Part shown: piece after piece, positions 1 through 7,872 of the stretch
How positions within the stretch are numbered: the first letter of the stretch is position 1
Layout: each line of letters starts with the position of its first letter
Assembly (NCBI GenBank): GCA_050694055.1
Contig: JBOGWX010000131.1
Span: 1 to 64,000, forward strand
Length of the DNA: 64,000 bases
Source: WHSV01 sp050694055
Lineage (GTDB): Bacteria; Actinomycetota; CADDZG01; WHSQ01
Direction: 5' to 3'
Notes under the pieces: model-generated
What the model saw: the letters and a program-made list of their open reading frames with translations, nothing else
Told to the model about the DNA's origin: nothing
Databases searched by the model: none
Position numbers and translations under genes: made by a program

Positions 1-193
1 GCTCGGGAACGGTTCCCTCGACCGTCTCGCCCTCCTCCAGGCGGTGGCTGGGACGCACCTCGTTCCCGGACACGCGGACCTCGCCCGAGCGCAACGCGCG
101 CTGGGCGAGGGTACGTGTCACGCCCGCCCGGCGGGCCAGAACGACATCGACTCGTTCGCCCACCTCGGTCGGGGTGGGGGCGAACCGGATCAT
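1..193 (-). CDS. RluA-family pseudouridine synthase, N-terminal part (runs off left edge)
   Basis: The gene starts at ATG 193 and leaves the window on the left, so only about 64 residues are visible. They read as an S4 RNA-binding domain (MIRFAPTPTEVGERVDVVLA, then LAQRALRSGEVRVSG), the usual N-terminal module of RluA/RluD-type 23S rRNA pseudouridine synthases. The start codon overlaps the lspA stop as ATGA, so the two are translationally coupled; an lspA-rluD order is common in bacteria. The catalytic domain with its key Asp lies outside the window, so the subfamily cannot be fixed. Another S4-domain protein remains possible but is less likely in this context. Confidence 0.8.
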   Translation of the reverse strand, partial: MIRFAPTPTEVGERVDVVLARRAGVTRTLAQRALRSGEVRVSGNEVRPSHRLEEGETVEGTVPE

Positions 194-702
194 CCGGCGC
201 CTTCTTTATCGGGGTCGCCGTCCCGCTCTGCTTTGAAGCTCATGACCACCAGTGCGAGCACCCCGATGGTGATGGCCGAATCGGCCACATTGAAAACCGG
301 CCACACGTGCAGGTCCACGAAGTCCACCACGCGCCCATCCGTGTCGCGCAGCACGCGATCGGCGAGGTTCCCCAGGCCCCCTCCGAGCACGAGGCCGAGC
401 GGGAACGCCCAGGTGGTCGATTCAACGGTGCGCGCCCAGTACAAGATGAAGATCACGATGACCACGGTAGCGATCAAGAAGAAGTTCGGGACGCCCTGAA
501 GCACGCCGAAGGCACCGCCTGGGTTGAAGGTGAGGCGCAGCGTCAAGACACCTTCGATAATGTCGATGGGGCCGTCTGCAAGCGCCTCGAGAGCGATCGA
601 CTTCGTGATCTGGTCGACCGCCACGATCACGGCGGCCGTGATCAGCAGCGCGACGTACAGGCTTAGCGCGCCCGCTCTTCGCGTCTCTTGCAATCCATGC
701 AC
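190..702 (-). CDS. lspA: Lipoprotein signal peptidase II (LspA)
   Basis: Membrane aspartic protease that removes the signal peptide from lipidated prolipoproteins. The 170-residue protein has the usual length and four hydrophobic segments. The conserved motifs are present: DQITKSIA after the first membrane helix, FNPGGAFGV, then GGGLGNLADRV and DFVDLHVWPVFNVADS, which carry the two catalytic aspartates. The start is uncertain: the GTG at 702 overlaps the end of the upstream DksA/TraR gene by 40 bases, and a TTG at 693 is an alternative. The gene ends in an ATGA overlap with the RluA-type gene, so dksA-lspA-rluA form one leftward operon. Confidence 0.93.
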   Translation of the reverse strand: MHGLQETRRAGALSLYVALLITAAVIVAVDQITKSIALEALADGPIDIIEGVLTLRLTFNPGGAFGVLQGVPNFFLIATVVIVIFILYWARTVESTTWAFPLGLVLGGGLGNLADRVLRDTDGRVVDFVDLHVWPVFNVADSAITIGVLALVVMSFKAERDGDPDKEGAG

Positions 703-1628
703 AGCAGCGCGTGTGGCAGGGCCTTGAGCCTCGCCGCCTCGATTGGGTTCCCGCAGCGTTCGCAGGTCCCGTAGTTGCCGTCATCGATCCGCTGGATGGC
801 GCGCGTCGTCTGGCCGATGAGGTCCCGGATGTTGTTCTGAATCGAAAGGTCTCGTTCGCGCTCGAAAGTTGCCGAGCCTGCGTCTGCGAAGTCATCATCC
901 AGGCCCACTTCACCGGTCATGTCCGACTGCGTACCGTCGAACGAGTCGGCGGTCAGTTCCTCGAGCTGCCGCTCGAGGTCGCCCCGTTCGCTCTCGAGCT
1001 GCTTTCGGATGGCGTCGAGCTGTCCCTTGTCGAACTTCGCGGGTCGCGCCCTCGATCTTGTGGTCTTCGCGTTCGTCACAGCGCTCCTCGAGGAGGGGCG
1101 TGAGGCCGGCCTCCGTGGCACCGCCGGCTGCGCTCTCGACTTCCCGGCTGCCGCCGCTCCGCCGCCGCCCTGCTTGCGGGAGGTCGTCCGCGGTGGTGTG
1201 GACTTAGACCTCGTGGCTTTCTTCGCGGTCTTCTTGGCGGTCGTCTTCTTCGCGGTCTTCTTGGCGGTCGTCTTCTTCGCGGTCTTCTTGGCGGTCGTCT
1301 TCTTCGCGGTCTTCTTCTTCACGGTCTTCTTGGCGGTCGTCTTCCTCGGCGTCTGCTTCGCCGTCTTCTTGGCGGTGCTCTTGCTCGCAGTCTTGCGGGA
1401 GGAGGATTTCTTGCGCGCGCCCGACCTCTTACTCGCCGTCTTGCCGGTCGCGGGCTTGCGAGTTGGGTTGCGCCCCTTCCGGGTCGAGGACCGCTGGTTG
1501 GTCTTCTTGGCGGCCGGGTCGCGACCGGACGACTTGCGCGCGCGCGTCTGCTTGGTCGTCTTGCTGGACGACCCCGAGGAGTGCGCCGAGGCCTTCCGGC
1601 TGCCTGATTTCTTCTTAGCGGGCGTCAT
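663..1628 (-). CDS. DksA/TraR-type zinc-finger protein with long lysine-rich histone-like N-terminal tail
   Basis: The C-terminal ~120 residues form a DksA/TraR domain: a coiled-coil arm (LDAIRKQLESERGDLERQLE) and a C4 zinc finger with cysteines at about residues 289, 292, 310 and 313 (CERCGNPIEAARLK then CMDC). Such proteins bind RNA polymerase through the secondary channel. The first ~190 residues are Lys/Ala/Arg/Ser/Thr-rich, with tandem KKTAKKTTA-like repeats at about residues 80-140, resembling histone H1 or HU tails that bind DNA. The start is the ATG at 1628; the open frame continues upstream but antisense to ileS, so a longer start is rejected. The gene is divergent from ileS and upstream of lspA. 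The tail suggests nucleoid or nucleic-acid binding (inference). Confidence 0.85.
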   Translation of the reverse strand: MTPAKKKSGSRKASAHSSGSSSKTTKQTRARKSSGRDPAAKKTNQRSSTRKGRNPTRKPATGKTASKRSGARKKSSSRKTASKSTAKKTAKQTPRKTTAKKTVKKKTAKKTTAKKTAKKTTAKKTAKKTTAKKTAKKATRSKSTPPRTTSRKQGGGGAAAAGKSRAQPAVPRRPASRPSSRSAVTNAKTTRSRARPAKFDKGQLDAIRKQLESERGDLERQLEELTADSFDGTQSDMTGEVGLDDDFADAGSATFERERDLSIQNNIRDLIGQTTRAIQRIDDGNYGTCERCGNPIEAARLKALPHALLCMDCKRREERAR

Positions 1629-1736
1629 GGGCGCGGGACGATAACACAGCGCTAATTGCGCGTGCGACTGCTTCCGGCCGGTCGGCGAGGGTGGGGCCGG
1701 AGCGGCCACCGAACGGCTCACGCTACCCTTAGGCCC

Positions 1737-4700
1737 ATGCCGACCTCCGCCCCAAACCGCCGCTCGAAGCCCGCTTACCGGCCGGTCGACTCGCAGGTCG
1801 CCTGGCCCGCTATGGAGCAGCGGATCCTCGAAACCTGGGAGCGCGGCAAGATCTTTCAGCGCTCTCTGTCCGAGCGCGAGGGTATGCCCGAATGGGTGTT
1901 CTACGAAGGGCCCCCTACCGCCAACGGCAAGCCCGCCCTCCACCACGTCATAGCCCGCTCGATCAAGGATCTCTTCTGCCGCTTCCAGGCGATGAAGGGC
2001 CACTACGTCCATCGCAAGGCGGGCTGGGACTGTCACGGCCTGCCGGTCGAGATCGCCGTCGAGCGCGAGCTGGCCATCACGCAGAAACGCCAGATCGAAG
2101 AAGAGGTCGGCATCGAGAAGTTCGTAGAGCGCTGCCGGGAGTCGGTCAAACGCCACGTCGACGAGTGGGAACAGTTGACCGGTCGCATCGGCTTCTGGCT
2201 CGATTTCGACGACGCCTACTGGACGATGGACCCCGACTACGTCGAGAGCGTGTGGTGGATCCTCAAGCAATTGTGGGACCGGCACCTGCTCGAGGAGGAC
2301 TTCAAGGTCGTTCCCTACTGCCCCCGGTGCGGGACGTCGCTCTCGAGCCACGAGCAGCATTACGCCGGCAGCTATCAGACCGTCACGGACCCGTCGGTCT
2401 ACGTGCGCTTTCCCCTGGTTGCCGACCCCGGCTCCTCGTTGTTGGTGTGGACGACGACTCCGTGGACGCTGCTGGCCAACATGGCGGCGGCGGTCGGCGA
2501 GGACATCACCTACGGGCGCGTCGTCGATCCTCACCTGGACGGGAGATACCTGATCCTCGCGGCCGACCGCGTCGAGCCACTGCTCGGCGAGAACGCCGAG
2601 GTGGTCGAGACCATGCCCGGCACCGAGCTCGCCGGCGAGCGCTACACGCCGCCCTTCGGCTTCGTCGAGAGCGGCGAGACCGGCCACACGGTGCGCTCCG
2701 GTGACTTCGTAGCGACCGACGAGGGCAGCGGAATCGTTCACCTCGCGCCTTACGGTGAGGACGACATGCTGGTCGCGCGCCGTGACGGCCTGCCGGTAGT
2801 CCAGATGATCGATTCGACCGGGCATGTCGCCGAGTCCGGAGGCAGGTTCTCCGGCATGTGGTTCAAGGATGCAGACGATCACATCGTCGCCGACATGAGC
2901 GCCCGCGGCATCCTCTTCCACAGCGAGCTCTACGAGCACTCCTATCCGCATTGCTGGCGCTGCGACACCCCGCTCATGTACTACGCGCGCCGCGACTGGT
3001 ACATCCGTACCTCGCAGTTGCGCGACGAGCTCTTCGCCAGCAACGAGGCCGTCACCTGGCAACCTCCTACGATCAAATACGGTCGCTTCGGGGACTGGCT
3101 GGCCAACAACGTCGACTGGAGCCTGAGCCGCGATCGCTACTGGGGAACACCGCTTCCGGTGTGGCGTTGCGAGGACGGCCACGCCGTGTGTGTCGGGTCG
3201 CGCGCCGAGCTCTCGGAGCTGACCGGTCAGGACCACTCGAAGCTCGACCCACACCGGCCCTTCGTCGACCGCATCACCTTCGACTGCCCGGAGTGCGGCA
3301 AGACCGCAGCGCGCGTGTCCAGCGTCATCGACGTCTGGTTTGACTCGGGCTCCATGCCCTTCGCTCAGTGGCACTACCCCTTCGAGAACAAAGAGGCCTT
3401 CGCACGCCGCTTTCCTGCGGACTTCATTAGCGAGGCGATCGACCAGACGCGTGGCTGGTTCTACTCCCTCCTCGCGATCGGGACGATGCTCGAGGGCCGC
3501 AGCTCCTTCCGAAGCGTCGTGTGTCTCGGCCTCCTTGTCGACACCGAGGGACGCAAGATGTCAACGAGGCTCGGCAACGTCATCGATCCCTGGATCCCGA
3601 TAGACGAGTTCGGCGCCGACGCGACGCGCTGGCTCCTGCTGACGGGCGGGAGCCTCTGGCAGTCGCGCCGGATCGGCCTCCACATGGTCCAGGAGTCACT
3701 ACGCAAGCACTTGATGACCCTGTGGAACACCTATGCCTTCTGGGTGACCTACGCCGAGGTCGAGAGCTTCGATCCGACCGGTCTCGATATCGCAGTCGCC
3801 GAGCGCTCCGAGATGGATCGGTGGGTGCTCGCCGAGCTGGACGACACCGTGCGCGTGGTGACGGAGGCTCTCGACGACCTCGATGCGCAGCGCGCGGGCC
3901 GGCGCATCGAACGCTTCGTCGATGACCTCAGCAACTGGTACGTGCGTCGCAGCCGGCGCCGCTTCTGGAACACGGGTGACTCAGACTCCACGGCAGCCGG
4001 GCGCGACACTCAGGCCGCCTTTCTGACGCTGTGGGAGTGCCTCACCACGGTGGCCCGCCTGACGGCGCCGTTCACCCCCTTCGTCGCGGACGAGGTCTAC
4101 ACCAACCTGACTTCGCTCGACGGCACCGCGCCCGACTCCGTACATCTCGCCGCCTGGCCCACGACCGACGGCGCCAGGCGCGACGACGAACTTCGCACCG
4201 GCATGTCGCTCGTGCGCAAGGTCGTCACGCTGGGACGCGCGGCCCGTACCGAAGCCAAGGTGCGGGTTCGCCAACCCCTGGGACGCGCGCTCGTCGTGCT
4301 GCCGTCCAACGAGGCCGCTCGGTTCGAGGAGTTGCGCTCGCTCGTCGCGGAAGAGCTCAACGTCAAGGCGGTCGAGGTTGCAAGGGGCCTAGAACAACTG
4401 GTCGATTACACGGTGAAGCCGAACTTCAAGGCGCTGGGCCCCCGTTACGGCAAACGCGTCGCTGATATCGCGCAGGCACTCGCAGCCGCAGACGCCCACG
4501 CGCTCGTCGGTGCCATCGAAGAGGGGGGCACTGCAACCCTGTCGCTGGACCATACCGACGTCGAACTGACCGCCGGCGACCTGGACGTTCGCGTGTCGGG
4601 CCGTGAGGGGTTCTCACTGGCCCAGGACGGACCTTACGGAGTCGCGCTCGACCTCGACCTCGACGATGAGCTCCGGGCCGAGGGCGTCGCCCGGGAGGTC

Positions 4701-4961
4701 GTGCGAGCGGTGCAGGATCTACGAAAGTCCAGTGGGCTCGAGGTCGAGGATCGCATCGAGTTGTGGCTCGCGACCGAGGAGACGGTCGTTCAGCGTGCGC
4801 TCGAGGCGTTCCGCAGCTACGTCGCCGCCGAGGTGCTGGCGACGTCCATCCACCTCGACGCACCGGAGGGAACCGGGGGTCCGGCGACGGACGCCGTCGA
4901 GGTGCCCGGAGGCACCGTCTTGCTCGCGCTCCGAAAGGCAAGCCTGCCGGAGCGGACCTAG
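1737..4961 (+). CDS. ileS: Isoleucyl-tRNA synthetase
   Basis: Cytoplasmic class I synthetase that charges tRNA-Ile. The 1074-residue protein has the HIGH-equivalent in PPTANGKPALHHVIARS (around residues 59-74), the CP1 editing domain with WTTTPWTL, and the KMSKS loop as RKMSTRLGN (around residue 606), followed by an anticodon-binding domain. The shape and the KMSTR signature fit the long, eukaryote-like IleRS2 class rather than the E. coli type (family inference). The start was chosen at ATG 1737, which begins the recognisable N-terminus; upstream in-frame codons run into the divergent promoter region. It is the only plus-strand gene within the otherwise leftward division cluster and overlaps the next minus-strand gene tail-to-tail by 4 bases. 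Confidence 0.96.
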   Translation: MPTSAPNRRSKPAYRPVDSQVAWPAMEQRILETWERGKIFQRSLSEREGMPEWVFYEGPPTANGKPALHHVIARSIKDLFCRFQAMKGHYVHRKAGWDCHGLPVEIAVERELAITQKRQIEEEVGIEKFVERCRESVKRHVDEWEQLTGRIGFWLDFDDAYWTMDPDYVESVWWILKQLWDRHLLEEDFKVVPYCPRCGTSLSSHEQHYAGSYQTVTDPSVYVRFPLVADPGSSLLVWTTTPWTLLANMAAAVGEDITYGRVVDPHLDGRYLILAADRVEPLLGENAEVVETMPGTELAGERYTPPFGFVESGETGHTVRSGDFVATDEGSGIVHLAPYGEDDMLVARRDGLPVVQMIDSTGHVAESGGRFSGMWFKDADDHIVADMSARGILFHSELYEHSYPHCWRCDTPLMYYARRDWYIRTSQLRDELFASNEAVTWQPPTIKYGRFGDWLANNVDWSLSRDRYWGTPLPVWRCEDGHAVCVGSRAELSELTGQDHSKLDPHRPFVDRITFDCPECGKTAARVSSVIDVWFDSGSMPFAQWHYPFENKEAFARRFPADFISEAIDQTRGWFYSLLAIGTMLEGRSSFRSVVCLGLLVDTEGRKMSTRLGNVIDPWIPIDEFGADATRWLLLTGGSLWQSRRIGLHMVQESLRKHLMTLWNTYAFWVTYAEVESFDPTGLDIAVAERSEMDRWVLAELDDTVRVVTEALDDLDAQRAGRRIERFVDDLSNWYVRRSRRRFWNTGDSDSTAAGRDTQAAFLTLWECLTTVARLTAPFTPFVADEVYTNLTSLDGTAPDSVHLAAWPTTDGARRDDELRTGMSLVRKVVTLGRAARTEAKVRVRQPLGRALVVLPSNEAARFEELRSLVAEELNVKAVEVARGLEQLVDYTVKPNFKALGPRYGKRVADIAQALAAADAHALVGAIEEGGTATLSLDHTDVELTAGDLDVRVSGREGFSLAQDGPYGVALDLDLDDELRAEGVAREVVRAVQDLRKSSGLEVEDRIELWLATEETVVQRALEAFRSYVAAEVLATSIHLDAPEGTGGPATDAVEVPGGTVLLALRKASLPERT

Positions 4962-5401
4962 GGCTTGCAGATTCCGCAGGCGTCGAAGTTCCTTCTCCGC
5001 GCGGTCGACTTGGTCATCTTCGTCGCGCCTCTTACGCGCGCGTAGCGACAATCGGGCCGGTGGAACTTGCGGCGCTCGGGTACCGCGACGACCTCTCCGT
5101 CGTTGGGTGACGTGCGGTCGCGGCTGCGCGTGTCGGGGCGAGCCAGGGGCTGCGTGGCGAAACCACCCGCGGCCGCTCCGGCTCCCCTGCGGCTCGGCGC
5201 CCTACGAGGCGACCGGGCTCGGCGCGCGCTCTCGGCGAGGTGCTTGCTCTTGGAGTATGCGGCCGTAAGGGCGACCGCCGTCCCCGCGCTGCACAGAATC
5301 GAAACCCATACGAGCGTGCTGTTCGCGCCCACCCAGCCGAACCCCAGCGTTACGGACGCGACCGCCAGGAGGGCGAGGGAGCCGGCGATAAGCCCAACCA
5401 C
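4958..5401 (-). CDS. Small membrane protein with C-terminal Cys/His metal-binding-like motif (unknown)
   Basis: Function not recognised. The 147-residue protein has two hydrophobic N-terminal segments (about residues 2-25 and 29-48), a basic Arg/Ala-rich middle, and a short C-terminal module, RRKFHRPDCRYARVRGATK followed by FDACGICKP. The spacing H-x3-C ... C-x2-C resembles the Ada-type or nuclease-associated metal-binding tail found at the end of several secreted proteins (inference). It is the last gene of the leftward division cluster, 3 bases downstream of divIVA, and converges on ileS with a 4-base overlap. Co-transcription with divIVA suggests an envelope role, but nothing in the sequence proves one. 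Confidence 0.7.
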   Translation of the reverse strand: MVGLIAGSLALLAVASVTLGFGWVGANSTLVWVSILCSAGTAVALTAAYSKSKHLAESARRARSPRRAPSRRGAGAAAGGFATQPLARPDTRSRDRTSPNDGEVVAVPERRKFHRPDCRYARVRGATKMTKSTARRRNFDACGICKP

Positions 5402-5404
5402 GGA

Positions 5405-6211
5405 CTACTCCTCGTCGCGTCCGAACAGCGAGCGCAGGCTGCGCCGGGCCGTCCCGTCGTCGTCCCCCGGGTCGTAGTCGGGCGTATCGGAGTCCGAGCG
5501 TGCTCCGGCGTCGCCGGCCTCCCATGCCCCCTCGCGGCTCGGCGCCTCTCCCGCTCCCGCGGGCTCCCCTCCGGTCGGCCGGGGCGCTTCCCCGCCCACT
5601 CCGTAGGGATCCTGGGCCGCACTCCGTTGCGGCGAGGATTGTGTCCCTGCACCGTGTGACGGCGCGGCCGTGCCGGCCGGGCGCGACAACAACGTGCGCC
5701 GTTCGCTCAACGCCGTCAGGGAGCGCTGCTGTCCGTCGAGGAAGGCCTTGAGCTTCTGCTTGGTCTCTACCTCGAGGACGCGCAGTTTTTCGATCGAGGA
5801 CTCGAGGTCGCGCTTGCGCTGCTCGCCGGCGCGCTCGGTTTCCTGCGCCTTCTTGCGCGCCTCCGATTCGATGGTGGTCGCCTTGTTGCGGGCCTCCTCC
5901 AGCAGACCTCGCCCGCGCTCCGTCGCCTCCTCGACGAGCTTGTCGGCCCTCGCCCGCGCGGACGCCACCGCCTCCTCGGCATGGTGCTGGGCGGTGACGA
6001 GCGTCTTCTTCAGCATCTGCTCGCCCTCGCGCGCTTGCGACAACTGACTCTCGAGCTCGGCGACCCGCGCGGTCAGCGACTCGCCGGCGCGCTGCGTCTG
6101 CTCGAGCGCCTCGGCGACGCGATCGAGAAAGTCGTCTACCTCCTCGCGGTTGTAACCGCGCCACTCGTCGTGGAACTGCTTGTCGTGGATGTCGCGTGGG
6201 CCTAGTTCCAT
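5405..6211 (-). CDS. divIVA: DivIVA-domain protein (Wag31-like)
   Basis: Coiled-coil protein that binds curved membrane at poles and septa and, in Actinobacteria, directs polar growth. The 268-residue protein starts MELGPRDIHDKQFHDEWRGY and has the N-terminal DivIVA membrane-binding module (REEVDDFLDRVAEAL), then a coiled coil of about 150 residues rich in Glu/Ala/Arg, then a disordered Pro/Gly/Asp-rich C-terminal tail. The start at 6211 is supported by a strong ribosome-binding site (GGAGGAGAG) just upstream; an in-frame extension would reach into the gap below yggT. It follows yggT, sepF, yggS and pgeF, the usual Gram-positive order downstream of ftsZ. Confidence 0.93.
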   Translation of the reverse strand: MELGPRDIHDKQFHDEWRGYNREEVDDFLDRVAEALEQTQRAGESLTARVAELESQLSQAREGEQMLKKTLVTAQHHAEEAVASARARADKLVEEATERGRGLLEEARNKATTIESEARKKAQETERAGEQRKRDLESSIEKLRVLEVETKQKLKAFLDGQQRSLTALSERRTLLSRPAGTAAPSHGAGTQSSPQRSAAQDPYGVGGEAPRPTGGEPAGAGEAPSREGAWEAGDAGARSDSDTPDYDPGDDDGTARRSLRSLFGRDEE

Positions 6212-6277
6212 AGCGGTCTCTCCTCCATCGGGGCAGTATCGCAGACCGCGCCGGCCCCCGACGCTGGCCACGGCTGA

Positions 6278-6535
6278 CTAGCAGATGACCCCCTGGAGGA
6301 TCCGTATGAGGATGAAGACCACCAGAGGGCTCAGGTCGAGCATGCCGATGGGCGGAATGTAGCGGCGGGCGAAGCCGAGCACGGGCTCGGTGAGGTCGTA
6401 GATGACCCTCATCACCGGCGCCAGCCCGGAGGGCAGCGCGCGGAACTGGGTCACGAAGCTCAAGATGATCCTCACGAAGAGGATGAGCACGTAGACGCTC
6501 AGAAGCTGAGCGATGAAGCAGCCGATTCCCGTCAC
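6278..6535 (-). CDS. YggT-family membrane protein
   Basis: An 85-residue integral membrane protein with two hydrophobic helices flanking a short loop (LSVYVLILFVRIILSF and LSPLVVFILIRILQGVIC) and the family signature YDLTEPVLGFARRYIPP. YggT proteins sit between sepF and divIVA in most Gram-positives and are associated with division and osmotic tolerance, but their biochemical role is unknown. Spacing to sepF is 15 bases and to divIVA 66 bases, consistent with one transcript. Confidence 0.9.
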   Translation of the reverse strand: MTGIGCFIAQLLSVYVLILFVRIILSFVTQFRALPSGLAPVMRVIYDLTEPVLGFARRYIPPIGMLDLSPLVVFILIRILQGVIC

Positions 6536-6550
6536 AGATCTCCGAAGGGC

Positions 6551-7090
6551 CTAGAGTTGGTTGAAGAAGCCGCGCTCTTCGACGAGCCGCCTGCGTTCTT
6601 CGGCCGACACCTCGACCCCTTGAGGTGAGATCAGAAAGACCTTGTCCGCCACCGGCTGCATCGAGCCGGACAGACCGTAGGCGAGACCGCTCGCGAAGTC
6701 GACCAGACGGCGGGACAGATCCGGGCCGGCGGCCTGCAGATTCATCAGCACCGAGAACCCATCGCGGAACTTGTCCCCGACCTCCTGTGCGTCGTTGAAC
6801 GCGGTCGGCGTGACGAGGTGGACTCGCGGCGCGCCGGTGACGCCGGACGGCATCGCCCTTACGACCGCGTCCTTGCGCTCCCGCTCCTCCGGGGCGTAAT
6901 CGTCCTCGTCGCGCGCGCGTCCCCGGTCGCGCTCGGGGAGCCTCCGCACGGGGGCGTTGCGCCGGTCGCGCTCCGGTTCGTCGGCCCCTAGATCGTCGTA
7001 GGCGTATTCGTCGTAGTCGTCGTCCTCGGCCAGACCGAGGTAAACGAGCGTCTTCTTCCACACACCTGGCATGCCGTCAAGAATATCCAT
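6551..7090 (-). CDS. sepF: Cell division protein SepF
   Basis: FtsZ membrane anchor that replaces FtsA in Actinobacteria. The 179-residue protein starts MDILDGMPGVWKKTLVYLGL, has an acidic and arginine-rich linker, and ends with the SepF domain (VHLVTPTAFNDAQEVGDKF, then VLMNLQAAGPDLSRRLVDF and GLAYGLSGSMQPVADKVFLI). The start at 7090 has GGAGG about 8 bases upstream; an in-frame extension of 10 codons exists but lacks such a site. The N-terminal amphipathic helix expected for membrane binding begins at this start. No ftsA was seen, in line with SepF being the anchor. Confidence 0.93.
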   Translation of the reverse strand: MDILDGMPGVWKKTLVYLGLAEDDDYDEYAYDDLGADEPERDRRNAPVRRLPERDRGRARDEDDYAPEERERKDAVVRAMPSGVTGAPRVHLVTPTAFNDAQEVGDKFRDGFSVLMNLQAAGPDLSRRLVDFASGLAYGLSGSMQPVADKVFLISPQGVEVSAEERRRLVEERGFFNQL

Positions 7091-7113
7091 GACTCGGACC
7101 TCCAAGCGGCTAT

Positions 7114-7133
7114 GGGCCAAGTTGGCCCAACTT
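7114..7133. repeat. Two overlapping palindromes upstream of sepF
   Basis: GGGCCAAGTTGGCCC (7-base arms, 7114-7128) and AAGTTGGCCCAACTT (7-base arms, 7119-7133) overlap in the 98-base gap between yggS and sepF. They lie about 25 bases upstream of the sepF start, so they could be a protein-binding site or alternative RNA hairpins in the polycistronic message. No T-tract follows, so a simple terminator is unlikely. Confidence 0.5.
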
Positions 7134-7188
7134 TCGGTTCTGGGCCCGGTCTGCCGGGGCGGCCGCCGGAGCCGCGGTCTGCCTCCGC

Positions 7189-7872
7189 TCAGCGGCTCCT
7201 GCGGGGGCCGAATATGGCCGTTCCGATCCGGACGATGGTCGCGCCCTCTTCGATGGCGACCTCGAAGTCGCGCGACATGCCCATCGACAGCTCCTTCGCC
7301 TCAGGCAGCTCCTCGACGAGCTGCTCCGAAAGCGCGGCCAGGCCACGGTAGAAGGGACGCGACTGCTCGGGCTCTTCGGGATACGGGGGCATGGTCATGA
7401 GCCCCCGCACCCGCACCCCTTCGAGCGCCTCGATCGCGCGCGCCAGGGCAACCGCGCGCGCCGCCTCGACCCCGTGCTTGTTCGGATCCCCCGCAACGTT
7501 CACCTCGATCAGGACGTCTTGCACCGAGTCGGTGGCGGACGCTCTGCGGGCGATCGCCTCGGCCAGCCCGGGCCGGTCCACGGAATGGATGAGGGCGCAG
7601 GCACCGACCACCTGTCGCACCTTGTTGGTCTGCAGCGGCCCGATGAAATGCCAGCGCGCCTTGCCGCCGAGAAGGGTGACCTTCTCCCGGAACTCCTGCG
7701 CCCGGTTCTCGCCGAGGTCGGTGACGCCCGCTTCGATCACGCCGAGCACGACGTCCGCGGGCTGGGTCTTGGACACGGCGACCAGAGTCACCTCCCGTGG
7801 GTCCCGCCCCGCGCGCCGAGCGGCTTCGGCGATGGACGAACGAACCGCCTCGAGCCGCGGGGCCGGGGTCAC
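7189..7872 (-). CDS. yggS: YggS/PLPBP family pyridoxal-phosphate homeostasis protein
   Basis: PLP-binding alanine-racemase-fold protein involved in vitamin B6 and amino-acid homeostasis, without known catalytic activity. The 227-residue length is typical. The PLP lysine lies in TLVAVSKTQPADVV (about residue 35), and the family signatures DLGENRAQEF, WHFIGPLQTNKVR, SVDRPGLA and LSMGMSRDFEVAIEEGATIVRIG are present. It starts with GTG at 7872, which overlaps the stop of pgeF as GTGA, and precedes sepF, matching the conserved ftsZ-pgeF-yggS-sepF order. Confidence 0.94.
   Translation of the reverse strand: MTPAPRLEAVRSSIAEAARRAGRDPREVTLVAVSKTQPADVVLGVIEAGVTDLGENRAQEFREKVTLLGGKARWHFIGPLQTNKVRQVVGACALIHSVDRPGLAEAIARRASATDSVQDVLIEVNVAGDPNKHGVEAARAVALARAIEALEGVRVRGLMTMPPYPEEPEQSRPFYRGLAALSEQLVEELPEAKELSMGMSRDFEVAIEEGATIVRIGTAIFGPRRSR

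Noticed and set aside
1656..1736. Longer ileS N-terminus and a T-box leader
   Set aside because: The extension covers the promoter region and has no conserved residues. No T-box sequence or antiterminator was seen in the 108-base gap.
1629..3374. 900-residue open frame extending the DksA/TraR protein upstream
   Set aside because: The upstream part is the antiframe of ileS and has no recognisable domain.
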